DNA of 11,178 bases from an uncultured Collinsella sp. (GTDB lineage Bacteria; Actinomycetota; Coriobacteriia; Coriobacteriales; Coriobacteriaceae): positions 1-11,178 of the forward strand of contig CALLFD010000227.1 of assembly GCA_937997605.1 (NCBI GenBank), read 5' to 3'. This document shows, piece after piece, positions 1 through 9,500 of the stretch; within the stretch, counting starts at the first letter, position 1; each line of letters opens with the position of its first letter. The translations under genes were made by a program, and so were the position numbers. The notes beneath the pieces were generated by a model. That model did no database searches. It had not been told where the DNA came from and saw nothing but the letters and a program-made list of their open reading frames with translations.

Positions 1-2707
1 CCGTGAACTCGGTACCCGACTCGTTGACATCTGGCGACAGCACGGGGATGCCGTCATGACGGCACGCCGAGACGTAGTGAACGATCTTGTCGGTCTTGCC
101 CGTATAGGACGTCAGAACGGCCGCCATGTACTCGTGCGGATAGTGCGCCTTGAGCCATGCCGTCTGCATAACCAGGATGGCGTAGCCGGCGGAGTGCGAC
201 TTGTTAAAGGCGTAGGACGCGAACTCGAGAACATCGTCCCAAATCTTCTGGGCGACCTCGCGCGTGTAGTTGTTCTTGATAGCACCGTTCATCCAGTGGT
301 CGTAGGTGGTCTCGTCCGAGCCATCCTCCCAGTGGAGCACCGTCGACGTGAGCAGCTTGATCTTTTTCTTAGCCACGGGCTTACGGATACGCGAGTCCGA
401 TTCGCCCTTGGAGAAGCCGCACATCTCGACGGAGATGAGCATAACCTGCTCCTGGTAGACCATGGTGCCGTAGGTTTCGCCCAGGATGTCGTCCAGGCGG
501 TCGTCGTAGGAGACGGCCGGCTCCTTGCCGTTCATACGGTTGATGTAGGACGAAACCATGCCGGCACCCAGCGGGCCCGGGCGGTACAGAGCGATCAATG
601 CCACGACGTGCTTGTATTCGGTGGGTTTCATGTTCTTGATCGTGGCCGTCATGCCGGCGGACTCGACCTGGAAGACGCCGGCGGTGTGGCCGGAGCCCAT
701 GAGCTTAAAGATCTCGGGATCGTCAAAGGGAATCTCTTCCTCTTTGATGTCGATGCCGAAGTTCTTTTTGATGTTTGCCTTGGCCTTGGAGATAACCGTC
801 AGCGTGCGCAGGCCCAGGAAGTCCATCTTGAGCAGGCCCATGTCGGCAACGGTATGGCCCTCGTACTGGGTAATCTCGACGCCGCCCTTGGTGTCGAGCT
901 TGGTGGGCACATGCTCGTTGACGGGGTCGCGGCAGATCAGAACGGCGCACGCGTGCACGCCCTCGCCACGGGTGAGGCCCTCAATCGAGAGCGCCGTGTC
1001 GATGATGCGGCGGGCGTCGTCGTCCTTTTTATAGGCCTCGGCAAAGTCGGGGTTAAACAGATCCTCTTTGCCGGGTTGTTTTTCGAGCACCTGCTTGAGC
1101 TTGACCTTGGGGTCGCTCGAGACCATCTTGGACAGGCGCTGGCCCATGTAGACCGGGTAGTCCAGGACGCGCGCGGCGTCGTTGATGGCCTGCTTGGCCT
1201 TAATGGTCGAGTAGGTGATGACGTGGGTGACCTTCTCGGGGCCGTAGAGCTGGCGAACGTGCTCCACGACCTCGAGGCGCCGCTCATCGTCGAAGTCCAT
1301 ATCGATATCGGGCATCTCGGTACGCTGCGGAGACAGGAATCTCTCGAACATCAGGCCGTTCTCGAGCGGGTCGAACGCGGTGATGTTCATGGCGTAGGCG
1401 ACGATAGCGCCGGCGGCCGAGCCACGGCCGGGGCCGACGCCGATGCCGTTGTCCTTGGCCCATTGCACGTACTCGGCAACGATGAGGAAGTAGGCGGCAA
1501 AGCCCTTGTCGCAAATGACCTTGTATTCGTACTCAAAGCGCTCTTTGATGTTGACGCCACCGATTTCGCGTGTGGCCCAGTCATCGCCATAGTGTTGGCG
1601 CAGGCCCTTCTCGCACTCGCGGCGGAACTGGCTCTCGTGCGTCTCGCCGGGGTCGAGCAACGGGAAGCGCGGCAGGATGATGGAGTCCCAGTCCAGCTCC
1701 ACGTAGCACTTGTCGGCGATCTCGAGCGTGTTGTCGCAGGCCTCGGGGCAATACGGGAACATCGCCCGCATCTCTTCCTCGGTCTTCATATAAAACTCCG
1801 AGCCGGTCATGCGCATGCGGTTGGGGTCGTCGACCTTGGCGTTCATGCCGATGCACATGATGACGTCCTGTACGGGCGCGTCCTCGCGGCGCAGGTAGTG
1901 GAAGTCGTTGGTGGCGATGACCTTGACACCCACCTGTTTGGCAATGTCGATGAGCGTGCGGTCCATCTGCTCGTCGGTCAGGCCGTTGTCGGTGGTAATG
2001 CCGTGTTCCTGGATCTCGATGTAAAAGTCGCCAGGGTCGAAGGTGTCGCGGAAGGTCTCGGCCCACTTGATGGCGCCCTCCATGTCACCGCGGTCGATGT
2101 ATTTGGGAATGATGCCCGCGATGCAGGCGCTGGTGCAGATCATGCCCTTGGCGTGGCGGCGCAGGTTGTCGAGCGTCACGCGCGGCTTGTAGTAAAAGCC
2201 CTGCACGGCGGCCTCGGAGACCGTCTGCATCAGGTTGACGTAGCCCTCCTGGTCCTTGGCCAGAAGGATCATGTGATAGAGCTCGGGCTTGTGGTCGCGG
2301 GCGAGCGTCTCGTCCGGCGTAAAGTAGACCTCGCAGCCAAAGATGGGTTTGATGACCAGGGGCGGCTTGAGCTCGTCGATATTGCCCTTCTCGTCCCACA
2401 TGGCCATGTCCTTCACATACTGGGCATGCTCGCGCGGGTTTTCCTCGGGATCGGGCTCCACCAGCTCGTCACGACGGCCCTTTTCCAAGAAGGCCTTGTC
2501 GTGGCTCCAGGTTTTGTACTCGGGCGTGTTGTGGTTGACGGCGTCGCAGGCCAGCGCCAGGTCGGGCACGCCATACATGTAGCCGTGGTCGGTAATGGCC
2601 ACGGCGGGCATGCCAAGCTCAACAGCGCGATTGACCATATCCTGGATACGGGTTGCGCCGTCGAGCATGGAAAAGACAGTGTGATTGTGCAGATGGACGA
2701 ATGCCAT
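1..2707 (-). CDS. dnaE: DNA polymerase III alpha subunit, N-terminal 902 codons (partial, runs off left edge)
   Basis: This is the catalytic subunit of the replicative DNA polymerase. The start is the ATG at 2707, followed by Ala-Phe-Val-His-Leu-His-Asn-His-Thr, with a GGAG ribosome site (2716-2719) 8 bases upstream. The PHP domain covers about residues 1-290 and has H7, H9, D40-H41, E126, H145, C195, D268 and H270. The palm carries GPGRGS (G425-S430) and the catalytic aspartates D467 and D469 (PDIDMDF), with D629 in KMDFLGL. The fingers motif NKSHSAGYA lies near residue 836. The helix-hairpin-helix, OB-fold and tau-binding C-terminus lie outside the window. Compared with my memory of E. coli DnaE, the catalytic pair sits about 66 residues later, largely because of an insertion at about residues 58-117. 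The complete PHP domain and its motifs fit DnaE1. The error-prone DnaE2 is less likely. The gene lies 200 bases downstream of addA on the same strand. Confidence 0.97.
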   Translation of the reverse strand, partial: MAFVHLHNHTVFSMLDGATRIQDMVNRAVELGMPAVAITDHGYMYGVPDLALACDAVNHNTPEYKTWSHDKAFLEKGRRDELVEPDPEENPREHAQYVKDMAMWDEKGNIDELKPPLVIKPIFGCEVYFTPDETLARDHKPELYHMILLAKDQEGYVNLMQTVSEAAVQGFYYKPRVTLDNLRRHAKGMICTSACIAGIIPKYIDRGDMEGAIKWAETFRDTFDPGDFYIEIQEHGITTDNGLTDEQMDRTLIDIAKQVGVKVIATNDFHYLRREDAPVQDVIMCIGMNAKVDDPNRMRMTGSEFYMKTEEEMRAMFPYCPEACDNTLEIADKCYVELDWDSIILPRFPLLDPGETHESQFRRECEKGLRQHYGDDWATREIGGVNIKERFEYEYKVICDKGFAAYFLIVAEYVQWAKDNGIGVGPGRGSAAGAIVAYAMNITAFDPLENGLMFERFLSPQRTEMPDIDMDFDDERRLEVVEHVRQLYGPEKVTHVITYSTIKAKQAINDAARVLDYPVYMGQRLSKMVSSDPKVKLKQVLEKQPGKEDLFNPDFAEAYKKDDDARRIIDTALSIEGLTRGEGVHACAVLICRDPVNEHVPTKLDTKGGVEITQYEGHTVADMGLLKMDFLGLRTLTVISKAKANIKKNFGIDIKEEEIPFDDPEIFKLMGSGHTAGVFQVESAGMTATIKNMKPTEYKHVVALIALYRPGPLGAGMVSSYINRMNGKEPAVSYDDRLDDILGETYGTMVYQEQVMLISVEMCGFSKGESDSRIRKPVAKKKIKLLTSTVLHWEDGSDETTYDHWMNGAIKNNYTREVAQKIWDDVLEFASYAFNKSHSAGYAILVMQTAWLKAHYPHEYMAAVLTSYTGKTDKIVHYVSACRHDGIPVLSPDVNESGTEFT

Positions 2708-2746
2708 GTGATGAGCTCCGATGCGGGTTCGTGTTCTGACTGAACG

Positions 2747-2752
2747 ATTTTA
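2747..2752 (-). promoter_or_regulatory. Possible -10 element for dnaE
   Basis: On the minus strand TAAAAT matches the TATAAT consensus at five of six positions and is the only AT-rich patch in a GC-rich gap. Transcription would start near 2740 and leave a leader of about 33 bases before the dnaE ATG. No good -35 hexamer is seen at the right distance; the nearest candidate, TTCGGG at a 19-base spacing, is poor. This is a weak call. Confidence 0.25.
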
Positions 2753-2807
2753 CCCCACGGCACGGACAGCACCCGAACCTAGCCAAACCCACACGGCTCC
2801 TCTTGAG

Positions 2808-2870
2808 TTGCGGTGAAATAGTTCCTGTTTAGCGGTCTATGGAGCCCAAACAGGAACTATTCCACCGCAA
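2808..2870 (-). repeat. Long inverted repeat (23-nt arms, 17-nt loop) between addA and dnaE
   Basis: The arms 2808-2830 and 2848-2870 are complementary at 22 of 23 positions. The single mismatch (2816/2862) is A-C on the plus strand but a G-U wobble on the minus strand, so the minus-strand RNA can pair along the whole stem. That is also the direction in which addA and dnaE are transcribed. Neither side has a T-tract, so this is not a classical intrinsic terminator. It could be a processing or stability hairpin after addA, a dispersed palindromic repeat of the REP or miniature-element kind, or an attenuator between addA and dnaE. The structure is directly visible, but its role is not. Confidence 0.85.
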
Positions 2871-2907
2871 GTTATTGGGGAATGGAGTGCGGGCAGCCCC
2901 GGTCGGG

Positions 2908-5900
2908 CTAAAGATTGTAGGTGACTACTTGGGGCTCGGCGGGTTCGACGAAGATGGCTGGATTCGCCTGCTCCACGCGGACGAACTTGACGGTCACGGT
3001 CTCAAAGCCCGCCTTGTGCAACGCATCGGCGTAGACGCGCGCCTGCAGGGCGTGCTTCTCGAGCAGCTGGTCCGGCGTCTCATCCGGCGTGCCACCCGTC
3101 TTGTAATCAATGACCAGTGCGCGCGACGGATCGGCCGGGTCGGTGGCCAGTGCATCGATGGCGCCCTCGGCATAGGCACCGTAGCGAGCGATGTCCTTGT
3201 CCTCGCAGCCCAGTGAAAAGAACGGCACCTCGGCGCGAACGCACGGCCACGCGAGCAGGTCGGCACGAACAGCCGACTTGAGCCAGCGATCCAGAGCGAC
3301 ATCGAAGCGCTCGCGCTGTTCCGGCGTCAGGCGCCACAGGCGAGCCAGGGCGTCGGCACGCTCAGCGGGCAGCGCATCGGCACCCATCTCGATGAGCCAC
3401 TGGCAGGCAGCGTGGAAGGCCGAGCCCAGCGCCATGGGATTGCCGGCGGGCTCGACAGCAGCCACGTCCGCATCCGTCATCTCCGAGCCATCCGACTCCG
3501 CATCATCGTCAGCCTCGTCCATGGGCACGCGCGCCTCGGCGGCACGGTCCTCGGACTCGGCATGCAGTGCCGCGGCAATTGACGAGTAGCTATACGAGTC
3601 ACGCACCGGGAACGGACAGATGCCCATGCGCACGCCCACTGCCTGGGGATACACGAGCTCAAACGCATCGGGCTCGGGGTCGGCAGGACCGGACACAGTT
3701 GAGTGCGCAGCATTATCAGCGACATCGACATCGCCGCGAACGAGCCTGCCCTCGGCATCCAGCGAAGCGTTAGCCTCAAATGTCTGTTCACCAAACGTAA
3801 AGTCCGCCAGCGAGATGAGCTCGTAATCGCCCGGCTTGGAGTTGTCGAACACCAAACGGTCGCTATCGAGCTGCGGCATGTCCAGACTGTCGGTCGGCAG
3901 GATGCGGCGCAGCACGTCGTAGGTCAGATCGGTCTCGACGTCGAAGGTCGGCGCCGTCACCTTGCCGCGCATCACGCCGGCATCCATCGCCAAGATCACC
4001 AGCTCGCCCGCACGCGTCATGGCAACGTAGAGCAAGCGGGCCCGCTCCTCGAGCGAAAGCTGCAGGTCGTCGTTGCGCAGGCGGGCAAATGCCTCGGCGG
4101 GAGAGCCCGTCGCGCACACGTCCTCCATGAGCTCTGGCGGCAACCACAGCGACGTGCCCTTGCCCTTAAACGCGTGTTCAAACTGCTTTTTGACGTCGTC
4201 GCCCTTCACGAAGGTCCCGTCGGCAAGCTTAACGCCATCGAAGCGCGCCGGCAGCGCCACGACTTGTGCCCCACCGTCGACGCGACCCATCTGTGCCGCA
4301 CCGGACGATTTGCGCACGCCAAAACACTCGGCAACCGCCACGACAGGATACTCCAGACCCTTGGACGCATGCACGGTCATGATGCGTACCGCGCCGTCAC
4401 CCTCCTCGTTGAGGGCACCCGGGGCTTCCTTGCCCGCCAAGAAGCGGTCGAAGGCAAGCGCGATGGAGCGCGGAGAATTGCCGAGCTCGGCCTCTGCCTC
4501 GGCCACGGCATCGAGCGCCTTGAGCACGTTGGCGGCAATGGCCTTGCCCTCGGGGCCGCGCTGCGCCAGACGCACGAACCAGCCGGAGGCATTGACCACG
4601 TCGCGCGCGACGGCGGCGAACGAGTCGCGTCCCACGCGACGCAGTGCATAGCGCAGCACCTCGCGGGCACGCGTCACGAGCGGCAGGTTCTGCAAACCCG
4701 GCACATCGGAATCGCTCATGATGCCCACATCGATATTGCGGCGCGACGTCTCGCCCGTCTGCTCGTCGAGCTTGGTCGCCAGCGCCAGGAACTCCTGGGC
4801 GCCGAGTGCAAACATCGGCGAGGCCAGCAACGGCATAAGGCCTTGGGCCGTATCAGCCGGATTGGCGAGCGCGCACACCAGGGCGCGCACCGTCTGCACC
4901 TCGGCTGCCTGGGCAAAGACCGAGCCGCCCGCGATCACGCAGTCGAGCCCTTGGTCGCGGAAGGCCTGTGCGTAGACGTCGGCATTGGTCATGCGGCCCA
5001 ACAGCAGCACCATGCTGCCCTGGGGCTGCCCCGCTTTGACGAGCGCTTGGAACCGCTCCGCAATCGCACGAGCTTTCGCCTGCGTTCGCTCCTGCGTGCT
5101 GCCACCGGCAACGAACAGCGCCTGGCGGCGCGAAGCCTTTGCCTTGAGCTTGTCCTTGCGTTTGTCGCTCGGTTCAAGATCCAAGAACCCCTGCATCAAA
5201 CCACCGGTGTCGCCGTCAAAGACGCGTGCTACGTAACGCAGCACCTCGTCATGGCTGCGGAAGTTGCGCACGAGTTTAACGAGCTCGCCAGCAGGGGCGT
5301 CGGCCACGGCAGTCGCCTCGGGCGCAGCAGAGGAGCCCACCTTGCGCTCCTGGCGACGGAATACCTCGACCTCGGCGCCACGGAAGCGGTAGATCGACTG
5401 CTGCGCATCGCCCACGGTGCACAGCGCGCGCTCCCCCGCGCCCGTCAGATAGCGAATCAAATCGACCTGCATCTGATCGGTATCCTGGAACTCATCGATC
5501 ATGACCATCTTAAAGCGGCCCTCATAGGCAGCTCGAATAGCCGGGTAGTCGCGCAGCGCCTCGTACGCCATGCGCAGCAGGTCGTTGTTATCGAGCGCGG
5601 ACTGGGCGGCCTTGAGCGCACGGTACTCCGCCTCTACGGCACGGGCAAGCCCCACCAGCGCATCGAGCGCCGGGCCGCCGCAGGCAAGCACGATATTGAT
5701 AAACGCATCGGCTGCCTCGGCCTTGAGTAGCTCCACCTGCTCCTTAGGAAACGCCTTGCTCGCGCGCGGCATGCTGCACGACATCATGAGTCGCGCCGCA
5801 TCCTCCATGGTTTTGCCGCTCGCCTCAAACGCGTCGATGGCGTCGAGTGCCACCTGCGCCTTCTCGGTCGTGGCCTTGCTTGCGCCCAGCGCCGCACGAT

Positions 5901-6534
5901 AGGCATCGGCAAGCGCCGAGGTGTCGGCCTGACCACGCGCCACGCGCACATCGTCCATGCCGCCCGGAAGCTGGCTCGATAGCTCCAGCAGGTCGCGCAC
6001 CAGGCCTTTGATGGTGGTACCGGCGCCAAACGGCCCGCCCTCGCCCGCCATGGGATACCAAGCGTAGAGGGCCTTAAGCGAGGCGGCGAGCTCGGGCGCG
6101 GCATCGGGCGCCGTCGCGCGCCCCAGCACATGCTCGACAGCCTGATCCATAAGCTCATCGGTATCGGTGAGCACCGTGAATTCGGGGTCGATGCCCAGCT
6201 CCAGCGCATGCGCGCGCAGGATACGCGAGCACATGCCGTGGATGGTCGAGATCCAAGCGTCGTCGACCGTCAGGGCCTCCTCGTCCATGCCCTCGTCGAT
6301 AAGCGCGCGGCGAACGCGGTCGCGAATCTCGGCCGCGGCGTCTTTGGTAAAGGTAATGGCGAGCACCTGGTCCAGATGCTCGACAAACGGACCGGATTCG
6401 GGCGAGAGCGCATAGACAATGCGGCGCGTGAGGGTAAAGGTCTTGCCCGAACCGGCGCCCGCCGAGACAAACAGCGGACGGTCGAGCGTTTTGACAATCT
6501 GCAGCTGCTGCGGCATCAAAGTCGAAAGATCCAT
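2908..6534 (-). CDS. addA: AddA-type helicase-nuclease (UvrD/RecB family), ATP-dependent double-strand-break resection
   Basis: The 1208-residue protein has the full set of superfamily 1A helicase motifs: Q-motif glutamine at Q10, Walker A SAGAGSGKT (S24-T32), Walker B IDEFQDT (D347-T352), motif III GDAQQSIYRFRG (G375-G386), RNFRSH, motif V VHASKGLE (H722-E728) and motif VI AMTRA (R841). The C-terminal PD-(D/E)XK nuclease has GSAFH (H1041), D1127 and IDYKTG (D1143, K1145). An acidic linker (about 1006-1023) precedes the nuclease. The length is close to the usual AddA length of about 1200. With AddB it should unwind and degrade broken ends, leaving a 3' tail for RecA. It starts 3 bases after the addB stop, so it is very likely cotranscribed and perhaps translationally coupled. 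RecB and AdnB are alternatives. The partner protein argues for AddA. Confidence 0.93.
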   Translation of the reverse strand: MDLSTLMPQQLQIVKTLDRPLFVSAGAGSGKTFTLTRRIVYALSPESGPFVEHLDQVLAITFTKDAAAEIRDRVRRALIDEGMDEEALTVDDAWISTIHGMCSRILRAHALELGIDPEFTVLTDTDELMDQAVEHVLGRATAPDAAPELAASLKALYAWYPMAGEGGPFGAGTTIKGLVRDLLELSSQLPGGMDDVRVARGQADTSALADAYRAALGASKATTEKAQVALDAIDAFEASGKTMEDAARLMMSCSMPRASKAFPKEQVELLKAEAADAFINIVLACGGPALDALVGLARAVEAEYRALKAAQSALDNNDLLRMAYEALRDYPAIRAAYEGRFKMVMIDEFQDTDQMQVDLIRYLTGAGERALCTVGDAQQSIYRFRGAEVEVFRRQERKVGSSAAPEATAVADAPAGELVKLVRNFRSHDEVLRYVARVFDGDTGGLMQGFLDLEPSDKRKDKLKAKASRRQALFVAGGSTQERTQAKARAIAERFQALVKAGQPQGSMVLLLGRMTNADVYAQAFRDQGLDCVIAGGSVFAQAAEVQTVRALVCALANPADTAQGLMPLLASPMFALGAQEFLALATKLDEQTGETSRRNIDVGIMSDSDVPGLQNLPLVTRAREVLRYALRRVGRDSFAAVARDVVNASGWFVRLAQRGPEGKAIAANVLKALDAVAEAEAELGNSPRSIALAFDRFLAGKEAPGALNEEGDGAVRIMTVHASKGLEYPVVAVAECFGVRKSSGAAQMGRVDGGAQVVALPARFDGVKLADGTFVKGDDVKKQFEHAFKGKGTSLWLPPELMEDVCATGSPAEAFARLRNDDLQLSLEERARLLYVAMTRAGELVILAMDAGVMRGKVTAPTFDVETDLTYDVLRRILPTDSLDMPQLDSDRLVFDNSKPGDYELISLADFTFGEQTFEANASLDAEGRLVRGDVDVADNAAHSTVSGPADPEPDAFELVYPQAVGVRMGICPFPVRDSYSYSSIAAALHAESEDRAAEARVPMDEADDDAESDGSEMTDADVAAVEPAGNPMALGSAFHAACQWLIEMGADALPAERADALARLWRLTPEQRERFDVALDRWLKSAVRADLLAWPCVRAEVPFFSLGCEDKDIARYGAYAEGAIDALATDPADPSRALVIDYKTGGTPDETPDQLLEKHALQARVYADALHKAGFETVTVKFVRVEQANPAIFVEPAEPQVVTYNL

Positions 6535-6537
6535 GGT

Positions 6538-9500
6538 CTACACGTCCCTCCTTACAAACGTTCCTTCGTGGTTATACGAGCAGCGCGCATGCGCGGCCTG
6601 CGCCGACGTCGGATCGACAGCGGCGACGTCGCCCGCCTCGAGCTCGCGCAGGCGCTCGGCAATGCCAGTCTCCACGCGGTCGAGCAGCGCATCGAAGTCC
6701 ATGCTGCCTCCCTCGCCAGGAAAGCCCTTCTTGAGGCCCGGGATGCGACCGTCACCATGCTCTTCCTCGAGCAACTCGGCACTCGCCGCGCCGCGCAGCG
6801 CGGGCTTGCCGCCCTTGGTCGAGAAATAGAGCGCAGCACGGGTATCTAGGCCCAGCGCCCGGCGCATGGCCTGCGCGTAGATAAGCGTCTGGGTATGGGG
6901 CGGCAGCCACCGCGGATCGTCGATGGGCGCCGCGCCCGACTCCTCGTCGCGCACCGTAGGGTCGGCGAGCTTAAACTCCTCGACGCCCGTGCGATGCTTG
7001 TAGTCGATCACCACAGCACGATTCTCGGCGTCCACGTCCACGCGGTCGATGCGCCCACCAAGCGGCCAACCGGCATACTCGACCTTGAGCTCGTTGAAGG
7101 CGAACTCAAGGTAGCGCGGGGCAAAGGGGGCAAGCGCCTCGGACTCGTAGGCGAGCACACCTTCCAGCTGGGGCAAAATCTCGGCCACCTGGCGCTCCTC
7201 CACTGGAGAGAGCGGCACCAGCGGGCCCTCGGTACCGCGCTTGCCGGCGTGCTCGGCCAAGGTCTCGTCAAAGACCTCGTGTAGCAGTTCCTGAGCGCGC
7301 GGCAGGTTCTCGGGCGTCACGCGCTCCATGCCCTCTTGGGGCAGACGGGCATGCAGATGTTCCAGCACGTCGTGGACAAAGTTGCCCTTCTCCATGTTGC
7401 CAAAGCCCGCGTCAATAGACTGGGGCTTGACGCGATACGAGACGAACCAGCACAGCGGGCAGGTGGAATAGGCCTCGATCTGCGAGGCGGACGTCAGACG
7501 CGGCACGAGCGGCGCGTCCTCACCCTCGCCATCGCGACGGCACAGGACCAAATACGGCACGGCCTCGGCACTCAGATGCTGAGGGGCTTCACAGGTCACG
7601 CGCTCGCGCTTGAGGCCTTCGCCTGCCGCGGGATCGAAGTCCCTTACGATATCGCCCTCACCCACGCACGTCGCCTTGTCGGCGCCAGCGGCCTTAGCGT
7701 TGCCAGCGGCCCTAGCGTCGTCAGCGGCCTTGGCGTGCGCACGCAACTCGGTCCACACGGCCGCCGGATAGCACTCGCGCGCCTGACGATCGTGGGTCAC
7801 ACGGGCGAGCGTAACCGGACCACGCGACGCTTGCATCGCGTGACCAAAGCGCACGCGCAGCAGGGCCGCGGGCTCAAGCGTCACGCCCTCGCGACCAAGG
7901 CTCGCCGTCAGCGTAGCCAGCGGTCCCTCCTCGTGCGAGAGCGGATAGCTGTCCAGATCGACATCGGCAAACAGCACGGCATCGTAGCTGCCGGGGCGCA
8001 GAGCCGCCGCGTCGGCAAGCGAAGCAAAACGAACCTGAGCACGTGGCGCACGGTCAACCTCGTAGGTCTCGTAATCGTAAGCGGTACTGCGCTTGTCCAC
8101 CTTGGTTCGAACGCCGTCGAGAACCGGCACGGTCGCGGCCTGCGACACGTCGAGCGCGCGAGCATCGTTCATAAGGATGTCGATGGCATGGCGCAGCAAG
8201 GCCGTCTCTGCCTGGCGACGGGCTTGGCCGTCAAGGCCGCCTAGAGCGCGATCGGGCAGCGCCTCGGCAACGGCGAGCATGGCCTTGAGCGCCGTCACGG
8301 GTTTGTCGCGCCACAGCGCCTGGAACACGTCCGAGACCACACACGGTACGTTCTTAAACCAGTTCTCGTCGCTCGCCGCCTTGCGCGCGCCCCTCACCTG
8401 GCCCTGAACGCTCTGCAGCAGGCTCTTAACGCCCGCGGTAGTCTTGCTGCGCGAGAGACGCATATTCTTATCGAAGGTACGGGCATTGACGGCATCAGCG
8501 CCCGAAAGCGGACTGTAGATCCAGTCGGTAAGCTCCGGCGCGGGCCACCACTCAGTCTTGGAAGCGGTGCCCTCGTCAGCGGCCTTCATACGCTCGATCA
8601 GGTTGGCGAGCGCCGTAAACTGCCTGCCCGCGACGGACTGGGAAAACGCCGTGAACTCAGTCGTCTCGGCCGCAATGTGACGCACCGCCAGACGAGAGGC
8701 GAGCTCACCGAACAGCTGGGATGCCCGGGCAGAAACAACGAGCACGCGCACGGGATCGGCGGGCGTTGCAGTAGCTTTATCGGCCTTGGACTCCTTGTGC
8801 GCTTTCACCAACTTATCGATGGCGTCCGCATAGACATGAGCACGGGCATGGGGGCCGGCGACCTCAATAAAGGCAGGCTGAGCGGCGGCCCCGCAAGCGA
8901 CATCAGACGCGACGGCGTCCTCCCCCAGCGGCGCGATCTCAAACAGCACACCGCGGGCATCAAATGCCGTGGCAAGCTCCTCGCGCATCGCCGCTTGCTC
9001 GCGGGCGAGCAGCACGACAACCTCTCCCCCGTTGTTTGCCACGGCGGACAGCAGCTCGAGCAGGCTATACGTAAATGACGTGACGCCGCGCACGCAAACG
9101 GCGCGGGTGCACGCCGGCAGGCTGTCGGTCAAAGCGCCGGCCATAATGTCAGCTGCCTCGCAGGACTCGACCATATCTCGACGGTCCAAACCGCCCGCGT
9201 AGGCACGCAAAAGCTCAAACACACGAGCCTCGGCATCGCTTTTGGGCTTGGGCTTGCAAACGTTGTCGCAGCAACGCTCGGCACCAGTCCCCGCCACACC
9301 CGGAAGCACATCGCGAGCCATGCGCGCGAGCATGCGCACCGTGCCCTGGCTACGCGAAAGCGGCTGCAGGTCGGCATCGTCGCGGCGGGCAATCATATCC
9401 GAAAACAGCATCTGGCGTTGCAGGTTGTCGACGAAATCGCGCCCGTCGCCCAAAAACTCCCAAAGCGAGCGAAGCCATGACGAAGGTGTCTTGTAGTCGA

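Noticed and set aside
1..2707. Error-prone DnaE2/ImuC instead of the replicative DnaE
   Set aside because: The PHP metal site is complete, and no imuA/imuB genes are visible nearby. The gene is therefore called dnaE (DnaE1 type).
56..2743. 895-codon plus-strand reading frame antisense to dnaE
   Set aside because: It shares the exact codon register of dnaE on the opposite strand, so it stays open simply because TTA, CTA and TCA codons are rare in this GC-rich gene. Its protein is a monotonous L/V/D/G/H mix with no recognisable domain, while the minus strand encodes an unmistakable polymerase.
2808..2870. Classical intrinsic terminator after addA
   Set aside because: The stem is strong, but no T-run follows on either strand, so I list it as an inverted repeat of unknown role.
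3703..5730. 675-codon plus-strand frame antisense to addA
   Set aside because: It has the same codon-register relation to addA, and its composition is biased toward H, R, A and L with no domain. It is a shadow. The 302-codon (7336-8244) and 239-codon (6130-6849) plus-strand frames were also rejected as antisense shadows of addB and addA.
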